In this document: in pieces, positions 1-9,054 of the stretch | Position numbering within the stretch: the first letter of the stretch is position 1 | Layout of the letters: the number at the start of each line of letters is the position of its first letter | Source: JAUWVG01 sp964633715 | GTDB taxonomy: Bacteria > Acidobacteriota > Aminicenantia > Aminicenantales > Aminicenantaceae | Length of the DNA: 52,069 bases | Assembly (NCBI GenBank): GCA_964633715.1 | Contig: CAZWHQ010000030.1 | Location: 1-52,069, forward strand | Reading direction: 5' to 3' | Made by a program: the position numbers and the translations under genes | Notes under the pieces: generated by a model | The model's database searches: none | Told to the model about the DNA's origin: nothing | Seen by the model: only the letters and a program-made list of their open reading frames with translations

Positions 1-19
1 ATCACACGTAGACGTTCAA

Positions 20-55
20 AGCCCCTTCCGCCCATGAGGCGGAAGGGGCTTTTTT
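20..55 (+). terminator. Rho-independent terminator of an upstream plus-strand gene
   Basis: A perfect 13-bp GC-rich stem (20-32 pairing with 38-50) with a 5-nt loop (33-37) is followed directly by a run of six T on the plus strand. The minus-strand side has only three T after the stem, so the terminator should act mainly on plus-strand transcription arriving from outside the window. Confidence 0.9.
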
Positions 56-328
56 GTGGAGCAAAACCAGACAGAAGAAAAAGACACCCTTATCAAACTT
101 TCCCGGCAATTTGTCACACTCCTTGTCAGTGGCGATTTCGAGGACGCCGTGAAAAATTTTGATACAACCATGACAAAACTTTCCCCGCCAAAACCATCTC
201 TCAGCCCCTGTTTATTCGTCCCGATTTTCGATTCCATCAACAGCCCAACAAAAAGTCGTTTTTTCATGCTCTTTTTTTTCAGGACACTGTCGGTGGAGGT
301 AGAATTCAAGTTGCCGTCTCATGATTGA
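56..328 (+). pseudogene. Decayed remnant of a DUF3887-like domain
   Basis: A GTG at 56, immediately after the terminator, opens a 90-codon frame. Its first ~45 residues resemble the start of DUF3887 domains, which often precede alpha/beta hydrolases: an acidic-polar lead, then FVTLLVSGDFEDAVKNF and a TMTKLSPP segment. After about residue 45 the resemblance stops and the frame becomes Pro/Ser- and Phe-rich, as expected after a frameshift or truncation. No hydrolase follows; the next gene is an unrelated methyltransferase. The start codon abuts the terminator T-run and has no ribosome-binding site. I read this as a gene fragment, not a working gene. It could also be a very small orphan domain. 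Confidence 0.4.
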
Positions 329-383
329 CCCATCTGCTTTCTCTATGGTATGAATGTGGCGTATCATTTAATAAAAAAAATTT

Positions 384-1718
384 ATGTTCAGTATGTTTAG
401 AAAATTTATCCGTGGGTTTCGGGCTTCAAAGAAACACTGGTCCCCGAAAAAAGATAAAGACTATCACGACTCTCTCTTTGCTGACCATATTTATGATCCC
501 TTCAGCGCTTCCTATCCGGGCAATATCACAATCCGTCGGTTTGCCGATCTCACAACACCCTATCTTTTAGATTTAAACACTGTTCTGGATCTTGGCTGCG
601 GAACAGGTGAAATCACCTGTGAACTGGCTAAACGCCACCCAAATATCTCATTTTTGGGTATTGATCACAGCGAAGCCGGAATCAATCGTGCAAGGGATAA
701 CGCCCAATCTATAGGATTGGATAATATTTCTTTTTTTGTCGCGGATATAGAAAACTATATCCCAGAGTCAAATATCGATCTCGTTCTTATGTTTGATTCT
801 TTTCATCATCTGACAAATCCGCAAGAGTTTATAGATCGATTCGGGAATTATTCAATCCGATTTCTTTTGATAGAACCCAGGGGAAACTGGAAGGGAGGCT
901 GGCAAAAGGATATCGATTTTGATTGGCTCATCCTGGAGCTGGAGAAGATTCGGGCTCGTATGGCCTTTTTGACCGGGGAAAAAGAACCGGCTTTCAAAAA
1001 GCCTTCTGCATTGACTTTGACACAACAGAGTATACCCATCGAACACCGCTATACAATGGATGACTTTGAGACTTTTTTTTCAGGCTATGGACTGGACATC
1101 CGAGGCACAGTTTCAGGTCTGGATGTCTATCCACCGGAGGCACTCCATCACAGCCCAAGCCGAGAACAATTCGGCAAACTCTCCTATAACCTGTACAAGG
1201 AAATTGATAAACAATTATTTGAGCGGAATCTTGACCTTCTAGCCAAGCATTGGGTGATTTTTGCAAAACTAGGAGACCCAAAAACTCAGCGAAAGATCCC
1301 TGCTAAGGATCCCGATTATCCATGGGATAGTCAGACAAAAGGCCCTTACGATGTTGAGTATCTTCACTATATCGGATCCCGCAGGGCCAACGCCAAAGAA
1401 ACCATTTGGGCTGAAGTTGGCCTTCGAAACAACAGTTTTCGTGTTTGGTCAAGCACAGATAAAGAAAGTCCTGATTATCTCAGTTATCATTGGTTGAGAA
1501 AAAACGAGGTCGTTTTAGTTCAGGATGGAGAACGCAGCCCTCTCCCTCGGCCAGTCGGCCCCGGTGAAAAATGTGAGGTATCCATAAAAATCACAATGCC
1601 GGACAAACCCGGGCGCTACCTACTCGCCGTAGATCTTGTCCGCGAGAACAGGACATGGTTCAGCGAAGCAGGAAGCCCCTTTCTTAAAATCCCATTTCAC
1701 ATCCGCAAACAGCAATAA
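384..1718 (+). CDS. SAM-dependent class I methyltransferase with C-terminal beta-sandwich domain
   Basis: The 444-residue protein has a Rossmann methyltransferase domain at about residues 40-170. Motif I reads VLDLGCGTGE, an acidic residue at the end of strand 2 lies in GIDHSEAG, and the DLVLMFDSFHHL segment fits motif IV. A middle region of ~130 residues is unassigned. The last ~120 residues form a separate beta-rich domain with the pattern RNNSFRVW..YLSYHW..DGERSPLPRPVGPGE..PGRYLLAVDLV...WFS, which resembles Ig-like appendages on methyltransferases and glycosyltransferases of surface-polysaccharide loci. The ATG at 384 has only an A-rich leader, and an in-frame ATG at 393 is an alternative. 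There is no signal peptide, so it is cytoplasmic. The substrate is unknown. It converges with the GH127 gene and is not in an operon. Confidence 0.75.
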   Translation: MFSMFRKFIRGFRASKKHWSPKKDKDYHDSLFADHIYDPFSASYPGNITIRRFADLTTPYLLDLNTVLDLGCGTGEITCELAKRHPNISFLGIDHSEAGINRARDNAQSIGLDNISFFVADIENYIPESNIDLVLMFDSFHHLTNPQEFIDRFGNYSIRFLLIEPRGNWKGGWQKDIDFDWLILELEKIRARMAFLTGEKEPAFKKPSALTLTQQSIPIEHRYTMDDFETFFSGYGLDIRGTVSGLDVYPPEALHHSPSREQFGKLSYNLYKEIDKQLFERNLDLLAKHWVIFAKLGDPKTQRKIPAKDPDYPWDSQTKGPYDVEYLHYIGSRRANAKETIWAEVGLRNNSFRVWSSTDKESPDYLSYHWLRKNEVVLVQDGERSPLPRPVGPGEKCEVSIKITMPDKPGRYLLAVDLVRENRTWFSEAGSPFLKIPFHIRKQQ

Positions 1719-1730
1719 AAAACAAATTTT

Positions 1731-1748
1731 GTGAGAGCCTTATCTCAC
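1731..1748 (-). terminator. Possible weak terminator after the GH127 gene
   Basis: On the minus strand a 6-bp stem GTGAGA..TCTCAC with a 6-nt loop is followed by AAAATTTGTTTTTT. The stop codon of the GH127 gene lies in the loop, so the hairpin begins inside the gene. The short stem and interrupted T-run make this only a weak candidate. Confidence 0.3.
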
Positions 1749-4151
1749 TTTCCATTCTAAAATACCAGCAGAAAAATCCTTCTGGAGTTGAATTTCCAGG
1801 CGGAGTGCGGAGGTTGTGATGGGATGAAATGTTAAGACATTGTACTTATCTTTATCAACATGAAAATCATTGAGATTGGAAACGGGTTTCCAGTCTTTGC
1901 CGAATTTATAGAACAGTTTCCATGTTTGAGGCACACGGCATTCTCCCTGCCCCGTGTCATCAAACCAGTAGACCTGAACTTCAGAAACAGTCGATGGTTT
2001 CTCAAACTCATATTCAACCCATTCCTGTGTTCCTTTTCTGGGCCACCAGTGGAGGTAGGGATGGGAATGATCATTTGAGTTTTTGGGATTCCATAAATCA
2101 TTGATAGACTCTCCGGATTTTCCCTGAGACACATGCGAACGGCTTGTCGAAGCAATGGTGGATTTCGGCAGAGGCCGGGCCGTTTCCTCCTCTCGAGAAA
2201 GCCAGACGGCCATTTCACCCGGTCCGCGGTGGGCCCAGGCATAGTAGGGAATCGCGATAAATTCCTGTTCTTCCCCACGATAGGTAAACTCATCTTCTGC
2301 ACCATATAGAGCCATAGCCTGTCCTTTAATTACAGTGACACCATTTAGAAAGTCGTTCCGACGCTCCAGCGAAAGCTGTCTGTCATCCGATAAAGCCAGA
2401 TTGCTGATATGCCCTCCATTATCAGGCCATTCCGCGCAGTAGACAATTGGGCCTCTGACAAGAGCGATTTTTCCCGTATTTTCTTTAACTTGTGGGTGAC
2501 TCTCAACGCGCCTGACCGGCATGGGCAGGTTCAATTCGATCGTATCTCCTTCTTTCCAGACTCTCTGAATGGGAACATAACCTTTGTCTGTCTGAACTGG
2601 AATGGATTCTCCATTAACCATGAGAGTGGGAGATTCATCGGAATTATCAACAAAGTGATATAGGTCGCTGGGAACAGGATGCTCTACTGCCCAACCAGGG
2701 ATACGGACATAGACAGTAACTTTTTTTTCAAATTCGGGCTCAAATCTGATCCTGACTCGACCTTCCCATGGGTAATCCGTTTCCTGAATGACCGAAATTC
2801 TGTTGTCATCCATAACAATGTCTGCCTGACTGTCTATAAAAAGGTTCACAAACAGCTCCTTTTCTCTCTGAGCGTAGACATAACCCGGGATAGAGGGCAT
2901 AAACCTGGAGATATTCGAAGGGCAGCAGGCGCAGTTGAACCAGGAGCTGCGTTCATGCTGGCCAAAGGATTCGAGGGGATTTGAATAGAAAAACAGATCA
3001 CCGCTGAGGGCGACACCCGACAGCATCCCGTTGTAAATCACTTTCTCGAGAACATCGATATATTTGGCCTCTCCATGAAGGAGAAACATCCTGTGGTTCC
3101 AGAATGCATTGGCAATAGCTGCACAGGTTTCTGCGTACGCGGAGGCATTGGGCAGTTCATAGTTGGGACCAAAGGCCTCCCCTCCTCCTCTGGCTCCAAT
3201 CCCGCCTGTGATATACATCTTTTTTGACACCACATTCTCCCAGATTCGGTCAACCGTCTGGATATAACCGACATCTCCTGTCAATGCCGCCACATCGGCA
3301 ATGCCCGAATACATATAGGCGGCACGAACGGCATGGCCGACGGCTTCTTCCTGCTCTAGAATCGGTTTATGGTCCTGAGAATAGGGCCCAAAAAGTTTCC
3401 GGCCCCCTTCTCTTCCCCTTTGGTCAAGAAAATGTTTTGCTAAATCCAGGTATTTTTGATTTCCCGTAATTCTATAAAGTTTAACCAGGCCGATTTCAAT
3501 TTCTTGATGTCCTGGAACTCCGATCTTTTTCCCGGGTCCAAACACACTTGTGATCAGATCTGCATTTTTAATTGCAAGATCAAGCATGTTTCTCTTCCCT
3601 GTGGCCAGATGATGGGCCACGGCCGCTTCATAAAAATGCCCCATATTGTAAAGTTCATGGCCAAGATAGAGATTGGACCAGCGGTCTCCTTCTGTCCACT
3701 GGACAGGGGGATCTTGTTCGATTGTCCGTGCCGTGTAGAGATACCCGTCTTCCTCCTGGGCGGCTGCAATTTTTTCTATGAGTTCATCGAGGAATCCCTC
3801 CAATTCCGGATTTCGCTGGATGTTTAATGTGTAGGAAGCCCCTTCAATTATTTTATAGACATCAGAATCGTCAAAAGGATATATACTGCAGAATTTCCCC
3901 TCAGCTGCCCCGCCGGCAATTTCAAAATTCTTGATGCGGCCCGTTTCTTCACACTGATCCAGAGCAAAGGGAATGGTCACTTTTCTGTTCGTTTCGAGCC
4001 TTGACAGCCAGAAATTGTCGCTAAAATGGACAGATGTGAATGCGACCGGTTGATAGGGATAGTCTGCCCGTGTTTGTTTCTTGCAGGATGGGCCGGAAAG
4101 CAGAAAAACTAAACCATATAGGACCGTAAAAAGAAAATAAACCTTCTTCAT
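1740..4151 (-). CDS. Exported beta-L-arabinofuranosidase, GH127 family
   Basis: GH127 enzymes remove beta-L-arabinofuranose from plant glycans such as hydroxyproline-linked oligoarabinosides. The 803-residue protein starts with a hydrophobic signal ending in a possible, atypical lipobox (LSGPSC). The zinc-thiolate active site known from HypBA1 (Glu338, Cys340, Cys417, Cys418, acid/base Glu322) is matched by E341 and C343 in AETC, C409 and C410 in CACCPSN, and E325 in GEAF. Cys409 would be the nucleophile. A discoidin-like beta domain follows at about 715-803. An ATG 18 bases upstream (4169) opens the same frame, but AAAAGGAG lies 7 bases before the ATG at 4151, so I chose the latter. The gene is divergent from the GH51 arabinosidase across ~108 bp, which suggests joint expression in arabinan use. 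Confidence 0.93.
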   Translation of the reverse strand: MKKVYFLFTVLYGLVFLLSGPSCKKQTRADYPYQPVAFTSVHFSDNFWLSRLETNRKVTIPFALDQCEETGRIKNFEIAGGAAEGKFCSIYPFDDSDVYKIIEGASYTLNIQRNPELEGFLDELIEKIAAAQEEDGYLYTARTIEQDPPVQWTEGDRWSNLYLGHELYNMGHFYEAAVAHHLATGKRNMLDLAIKNADLITSVFGPGKKIGVPGHQEIEIGLVKLYRITGNQKYLDLAKHFLDQRGREGGRKLFGPYSQDHKPILEQEEAVGHAVRAAYMYSGIADVAALTGDVGYIQTVDRIWENVVSKKMYITGGIGARGGGEAFGPNYELPNASAYAETCAAIANAFWNHRMFLLHGEAKYIDVLEKVIYNGMLSGVALSGDLFFYSNPLESFGQHERSSWFNCACCPSNISRFMPSIPGYVYAQREKELFVNLFIDSQADIVMDDNRISVIQETDYPWEGRVRIRFEPEFEKKVTVYVRIPGWAVEHPVPSDLYHFVDNSDESPTLMVNGESIPVQTDKGYVPIQRVWKEGDTIELNLPMPVRRVESHPQVKENTGKIALVRGPIVYCAEWPDNGGHISNLALSDDRQLSLERRNDFLNGVTVIKGQAMALYGAEDEFTYRGEEQEFIAIPYYAWAHRGPGEMAVWLSREEETARPLPKSTIASTSRSHVSQGKSGESINDLWNPKNSNDHSHPYLHWWPRKGTQEWVEYEFEKPSTVSEVQVYWFDDTGQGECRVPQTWKLFYKFGKDWKPVSNLNDFHVDKDKYNVLTFHPITTSALRLEIQLQKDFSAGILEWKVR

Positions 4152-4259
4152 CCATCTTCTCCTTTTCATTTTTTCTATATTTCTGTCTATTCTATCATCA
4201 AAATTCTGGTAAAAAAAATAAATGAATGTTATTTTTTATCTATATAAAAGAGGAAAAAG

Positions 4260-5828
4260 ATGAAAAAATGTTTCGCCTTGCTGGTCGTATGTTTGATTCT
4301 TGGAGTAATTTCTTCATTCGGAGATTATAACCAAGATGAACAACCAGAAACAAATTTGCTTGTACTTAATGCTGATCTCGGTCAAGATACAATCCATAAA
4401 AATATCTATGGTCACTTTTCAGAACATCTGGGTCGCTGCATCTACAGAGGATATTGGGTTGGAGAAGATAGCCCGATACCAAACACCCGCGGTATACGGA
4501 ACGATATCGTAGAAGCCCTTAAGAAAATTCAGATTCCCGTACTGAGATGGCCTGGAGGATGTTTTGCCGATGAATATCATTGGAAGGATGGTATCGGCCC
4601 ACGTTCAGATCGGCCGACAATGATCAATACCCACTGGGGTGGTGTGACAGAAAACAACCATTTTGGCACACATGAATTTATGGATCTGTGCACTCAGATA
4701 GGTGCAGAGCCATATGTCTGCGGAAATGTCGGAAGCGGAACAGTCCAGGAAATGCAGGAATGGGTCGAATACATGACATTTGATGGTGTCAGTCCCATGG
4801 CTGACCTCCGAAGAAAAAACGGACGGGAACAGCCTTGGACGCTCACTTACTTCGGCATAGGAAATGAAAATTGGGGCTGCGGCGGTAATATGACGGCTGA
4901 ATTTTATGCCAATGTTTACAAGCGTTACCAGACGTATGTCCGCAATTTTTCAGGTAACAGGATTTATAAGATCGCCTGTGGAGGATATGGAGATAACTAT
5001 TTGTGGACAGAAGTCCTGATGAGGGAGGCCGGGCGGATGATGAATGGATTGAGTATCCACTACTATACAGGCCCAGACTACTCGCTCAGCCGTTCAGCGA
5101 CCGACTTTGGCGAGGCAGAATGGTTCGATGTTCTCAGCAAAGCCGGCCGGATCGATGGGATCATTACAAGGCACATCGATATTATGGACAGGTATGATCC
5201 ACGAAATAGAGTCGGATTGATCGTTGATGAGTGGGGCACCTGGTACAGTGTCGAACCGGGGACCAATCCCGGTTTTCTCTACCAGCAGAACTCCTTGCGG
5301 GATGCAATGGTTGCCGGCCTTACACTCAATATTTTTAACTCCCACTGTGATCGGGTTAAAATGGCCAACCTCGCTCAGACTGTCAATGTCCTGCAGGCTC
5401 TTTTACTGACCGAAGAAGAAAAAATGATTTTGACACCCACATATCACGTTTATGAAATGTATAAGGTCCATCAGGACGCCACATTGATTCCCCAACAGTT
5501 GACCTGCAGAAATTACACTTATGAAGACAACAGTATTCCCGCCATCAGTGCCTCCGCTTCTCGAGACAAGGAAGGAAAAATCCATATTTCTCTCTGCAAT
5601 CTCGATCCTCACGGTGCCCAAAAAATCGTTTGCGAGATTCGTGGAGTGAAGATTCAGAAAGTCAACGGCCGTATCCTGACGGCCGACAAAATCAATGCTT
5701 TTAACACATTTTCGAACGGTGATTCTGTTGTTCCAAATGATTTTAAAGGAGCAAAAATTCAACAAGGATCGGTTATCGTCGAGCTTCCCGCAAAATCCAT
5801 CGTTGTTCTAGAAATTACAGATGAATAA
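4260..5828 (+). CDS. Exported alpha-L-arabinofuranosidase, GH51 family
   Basis: This retaining arabinofuranosidase releases alpha-linked L-arabinofuranose from arabinan and arabinoxylan fragments. The 522-residue length fits GH51. The acid/base glutamate is E203 in GIGNENWGCG and the nucleophile is E324 in IVDEWGTWYS, both in the usual clan GH-A context. The last ~130 residues form the usual beta-sandwich of the family. A signal peptide (MKKCFALLVVCLILGVISS) indicates export, whereas many GH51 enzymes are intracellular. AGAGGA just upstream supports the ATG at 4260. The free arabinose would feed the symporter and araB/araD genes transcribed on the other strand from 13087 down to 7573. Confidence 0.95.
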   Translation: MKKCFALLVVCLILGVISSFGDYNQDEQPETNLLVLNADLGQDTIHKNIYGHFSEHLGRCIYRGYWVGEDSPIPNTRGIRNDIVEALKKIQIPVLRWPGGCFADEYHWKDGIGPRSDRPTMINTHWGGVTENNHFGTHEFMDLCTQIGAEPYVCGNVGSGTVQEMQEWVEYMTFDGVSPMADLRRKNGREQPWTLTYFGIGNENWGCGGNMTAEFYANVYKRYQTYVRNFSGNRIYKIACGGYGDNYLWTEVLMREAGRMMNGLSIHYYTGPDYSLSRSATDFGEAEWFDVLSKAGRIDGIITRHIDIMDRYDPRNRVGLIVDEWGTWYSVEPGTNPGFLYQQNSLRDAMVAGLTLNIFNSHCDRVKMANLAQTVNVLQALLLTEEEKMILTPTYHVYEMYKVHQDATLIPQQLTCRNYTYEDNSIPAISASASRDKEGKIHISLCNLDPHGAQKIVCEIRGVKIQKVNGRILTADKINAFNTFSNGDSVVPNDFKGAKIQQGSVIVELPAKSIVVLEITDE

Positions 5829-5864
5829 AGGGTAGGTTGGAGATTTTAGTTTTCTTACAGAGAA

Positions 5865-6461
5865 TTAAAGATAAGGACGAATATCTGTAGCGATCATTCC
5901 CGCTTCGCGTGCGGCAATCAGCCCGATATCTCCATCCTCAAATACCTGGCAGTCAGAGGGCTGCACCTTGAGCTGCCAGGCAGCTTCAATCAAAATATCG
6001 GGAGCCGGTTTTGCTTTAACACGATCATCGGCGGTTAATATGACATCAAACTGATCATCGAGCCCAATCGCTTCCAATGTCGTGAGGACATTTTTCCGGA
6101 CACCACCAGAGACAACCGCCATCGGGAGTATCCCATAAAATTTTCTAACGATCTTCACAACTGGCTCAATAGGCTTAACGTCTTTGAGCTTGCTGCGAAA
6201 ACGACTGTGCTTCTCTTCAAGGAATTTCAAACAGTCCACATTGTCATCGAATTTCTTATTAAACATCTCGATGATGTGCTTTTCCTTCATACCTTTAAGG
6301 GGTTCAAGAAAGGTATCAGGGCAAGATTTTCCAAATACGGAAAAAGCTTCGTGCCAGGCTTCCAGATGAAAATCCATCGTATCAGCCAGGGTTCCATCAC
6401 AGTCAAAAATTAATCCCTTACTATTTCTGTTTACTGGAATAAATGTTCTTTCCATCCTCAC
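5865..6461 (-). CDS. HAD-superfamily phosphatase/phosphoglucomutase-like protein
   Basis: The 198-residue protein is a subfamily IA HAD hydrolase. Motif I is FDCDGTLADT near residue 19 with nucleophile and acid/base aspartates, motif II is VVSGG, and the lysine and motif III regions are KAKPAPDILIEAA and VFEDGDIGL. A small alpha-helical cap lies between motifs I and II. Relatives include beta-phosphoglucomutase and small sugar-phosphate phosphatases. As the last gene of the arabinose run it may dephosphorylate an overflow pentose or pentitol phosphate, which is inference. The GTG at 6461 and the ATG at 6455 are both possible starts and neither has a clear ribosome-binding site. It lies ~70 bp after the dehydrogenase gene, the widest gap in this run. 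Confidence 0.8.
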   Translation of the reverse strand: MRMERTFIPVNRNSKGLIFDCDGTLADTMDFHLEAWHEAFSVFGKSCPDTFLEPLKGMKEKHIIEMFNKKFDDNVDCLKFLEEKHSRFRSKLKDVKPIEPVVKIVRKFYGILPMAVVSGGVRKNVLTTLEAIGLDDQFDVILTADDRVKAKPAPDILIEAAWQLKVQPSDCQVFEDGDIGLIAAREAGMIATDIRPYL

Positions 6462-6530
6462 GACCCGGTTATTTTAATTTTAACATAAAAATCCACAGTT
6501 TTGGAACTTATATTATTCCCCCTAACCGCT

Positions 6531-7571
6531 CTATGCTCCCATGTCAATTAACGCCTTGATCACACCATCGGCATAACTAGAGGCAAGCTCAAAGGCATCA
6601 TAAGTTTCGGCTAAGGAAAAAGTATGTGTCACCATAAAATCTACATTCACACGATTCTCTTGAATCAGAGAGATTGCCTCCGATAAACACCTGTTCTGCC
6701 GGCGGATATTCTGCAGCACAATTTCTTTTCTCCGGAGTTTATGGACATCGAATAAAATCCGGTCTGTTTCCGGAATCCCGATAATAAAGAGTATTCCCCC
6801 GGGCTTGAGGAGTTCAACGGCCAAATCAAGGGCATCCTGGTCTCCACAGCATTCAAAGACCGCATCCAAAAGAAATGGTTCTCTCTCCTTTATTTTTTTT
6901 TCTATGTCGGAGTGCAGAGGATTAGCAGTCCAAAGTGCCCCGGCTGTTCTCGCGGCTCCAAGACGGCTGTCAATCTTATCCGTCATGTAGATTCGGGGAA
7001 TCCCCTTTGCTCTTGCTGAAAGGGCCGTACTGAGTCCTATGGGTCCGGAGCCAAGAATACCAATAGATTGGATATTTTTGTCCTTAAGAAAGTTTACCGC
7101 ATAGAGCCCTATAGAAAGTGGTTCGACCAGCACCCTCTGAGCAGGCTTCATCTTTTTGGCAACCGGGAAACAATTACCTTCAGGCAAAACATAAAATTCT
7201 GAAAGACACCCTTCGAGCTGCTTCGGACATCCAAGAAATCTGAGATTCCGGCAGGTGTGTCTGCGATTGTTCAGGCATTGATCGCATAAACCACAGGAAA
7301 CGGCAGGATCGACGACTAATTTATCTCCTTTTTTTACACGCTGACATTCAGGACCGACGTCTTCCACTACGGCCGCACATTCATGCCCGACTGCAAAGGG
7401 ATATTCGACCACCTGGTCTCCGATTCGGCCGGTTTTGAAGTAGTGGATATCCGAACCACACAGACCTACGGCTTCTATTTTGAGCAAGACATCGGTAGGT
7501 TTTTTTATTTGAGGAAGAGGATTATCAATTATTTCCAGCTGACGAATTCCTGTCAGATGAACAGTTTTCAT
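6531..7571 (-). CDS. Zinc-dependent polyol (sorbitol/xylitol-type) dehydrogenase
   Basis: This 346-residue medium-chain dehydrogenase carries the catalytic zinc signature GLCGSDIHYF and GHECAAVVEDVG, a four-cysteine structural zinc loop (CGLCDQCLNNRRHTC) and the Rossmann motif GILGSGPIGL. Family members interconvert polyols and ketoses with NAD, for example sorbitol/fructose or xylitol/xylulose. In an arabinose operon it could oxidise L-arabinitol or xylitol to a ketopentose that the kinase can phosphorylate, which is inference. The stop of the isomerase gene is followed by one base and then this ATG (TAACATG), so translation is probably coupled. The frame continues 57 bases upstream (to 7628), but that part overlaps the isomerase gene. 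Confidence 0.88.
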   Translation of the reverse strand: MKTVHLTGIRQLEIIDNPLPQIKKPTDVLLKIEAVGLCGSDIHYFKTGRIGDQVVEYPFAVGHECAAVVEDVGPECQRVKKGDKLVVDPAVSCGLCDQCLNNRRHTCRNLRFLGCPKQLEGCLSEFYVLPEGNCFPVAKKMKPAQRVLVEPLSIGLYAVNFLKDKNIQSIGILGSGPIGLSTALSARAKGIPRIYMTDKIDSRLGAARTAGALWTANPLHSDIEKKIKEREPFLLDAVFECCGDQDALDLAVELLKPGGILFIIGIPETDRILFDVHKLRRKEIVLQNIRRQNRCLSEAISLIQENRVNVDFMVTHTFSLAETYDAFELASSYADGVIKALIDMGA

Positions 7572-7572
7572 G

Positions 7573-9054
7573 TTATTTGAATGGATTTTCTGTCGGAAAA
7601 AGCTGGCCTGAAGGTCTGTTGAAATCAAAACTATTTATCCCCATCATTTTTGCGGCACTAAAAAGAGTCCGCCCCACATGCTGGAAGGCCACGGCCGTAT
7701 GATGAGGAAATCTTTTCTCGATGAGGGCATGACGGTAAAAACGTGCCATTTCACGGATCGCAAAAACAGCTATGCTGCCGAAAGATTTCGGATCGATATC
7801 CAGGATTTCACCCTCTGCGGCATAGGCCCGCAGCTGACAGTCGGCGGTCGATTGAAACCTGAAAATTGTGATGTCACCGGGACGAATTCTTCCCTCCAAG
7901 GTTCCCCGAGTGATATCGGGTTTTCCCTCTGGTTCCATAAGCCTGTTCATAATCAACTGGTATTTCATTTCACCCTGGACCAGACAGGAACCAGCTGTAT
8001 TCCCACAGTGAAATCCCATAAAGAGATCATTCGATTTAAAGTTTTTTGTCTTATCCTTTGCGTCGTTATACATGTCGCCGGGAACTGTATTATTGATATC
8101 GAGGAGTGTGGCTGGACGTTCAGTCGCACATGTCAGGATATACTCGCTGAGGGCTCCATAGATATCCACCTCACATGCTATGGGGATCCCTTGGGCGGCC
8201 AGGCGCGAGTTGACAAAACACGGGACAAAACCAAAATAGGATTCAAAAGCCGGCCAGCACTTATTGGCAAAAACCGCATAAAGAGAGGAGCCTAGATTAT
8301 CTAAAAAAAATGTCTTAAGGGCCACTTCATACTGGGCGAGTTTGGGAAGGAGGTCGGGATAAGCATTTCCAACACCTAAATCTGCGGCCATTTCTTTGGC
8401 CACTGCCTCTATTTCCGGATGGTTTTTAGCTTTCTGAAAAATATCATAGAGATCCAACTCACTGTTCTCCATGACTTCTACACCCATGTCATAGAGAGGT
8501 TTTATCGGCGCATTGCAGGCAAAAAAATCCTGAGGTCGTGGTCCAAAGGTATAGATTTTGAGTTTTTTTAGGCCGAACAAAATCCTTGCAACGGGAAGAA
8601 ATTCTTCTATTTCTTTGGCAATTTCTCCGGCAAGACCTACGGGATTTTCAGGAACGTGGGGCTTTAGCTGCCTCAACCCAATATTATAGGAGACATTCAG
8701 CAGCCCACAGAATGCATCTCCCCTGCCTTGAGTAAGGTTTTCCCCTGATTCCTCGGCAGCCGCAGCAAACATCACCGGTCCATCGAATTTTTGTGCAAGC
8801 CATGTAGTTGGCCCCTCAGGGCCGAAATTTCCCAGGTAGATAACAAGTGCATTGATATTTTTTTTTATAAGCTCTTCCAGAACCTTTTTGGAATCTTTTT
8901 CGTTTTCGATAACTGTTTCGATAGTTGAAATGACTATCTTTCTTTTTTCGCATTCCTGTACAACTTGATCTCTTCTGTTTCTGGACAACTCAACAGGAAA
9001 ACAGTCCCGGCTGACCGCAACAATCCCTAAATTGACCTCGGGAATATTCTTCAT
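7573..9054 (-). CDS. L-fucose/L-arabinose isomerase-family protein, probable L-arabinose isomerase
   Basis: The 493-residue protein belongs to the FucI/AraA-like isomerase superfamily but lacks the N-terminal signature of classical AraA. Conserved metal-site residues are visible as E295 in ACEVDIYGAL and D319 in TLLDINNT, corresponding to the Glu/Asp pair of FucI; H349 in GFHCGNT is a further candidate. Because it lies between araD and a polyol dehydrogenase, and no other araA-like gene is present, it most likely converts L-arabinose to L-ribulose. A related aldose such as L-fucose is an alternative. Its ATG overlaps the araD stop codon as ATGA (9051-9054), so expression is translationally coupled. 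There is no signal peptide. Confidence 0.8.
   Translation of the reverse strand: MKNIPEVNLGIVAVSRDCFPVELSRNRRDQVVQECEKRKIVISTIETVIENEKDSKKVLEELIKKNINALVIYLGNFGPEGPTTWLAQKFDGPVMFAAAAEESGENLTQGRGDAFCGLLNVSYNIGLRQLKPHVPENPVGLAGEIAKEIEEFLPVARILFGLKKLKIYTFGPRPQDFFACNAPIKPLYDMGVEVMENSELDLYDIFQKAKNHPEIEAVAKEMAADLGVGNAYPDLLPKLAQYEVALKTFFLDNLGSSLYAVFANKCWPAFESYFGFVPCFVNSRLAAQGIPIACEVDIYGALSEYILTCATERPATLLDINNTVPGDMYNDAKDKTKNFKSNDLFMGFHCGNTAGSCLVQGEMKYQLIMNRLMEPEGKPDITRGTLEGRIRPGDITIFRFQSTADCQLRAYAAEGEILDIDPKSFGSIAVFAIREMARFYRHALIEKRFPHHTAVAFQHVGRTLFSAAKMMGINSFDFNRPSGQLFPTENPFK

Noticed and set aside
7678..8295. Long plus-strand frame (205 codons) inside the isomerase gene
   Set aside because: It lies wholly antisense to a clearly functional isomerase gene, has no ribosome-binding site and no protein pattern. 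The same applies to plus-strand frames at 9114-9689, 15909-16499 and 17095-17895.
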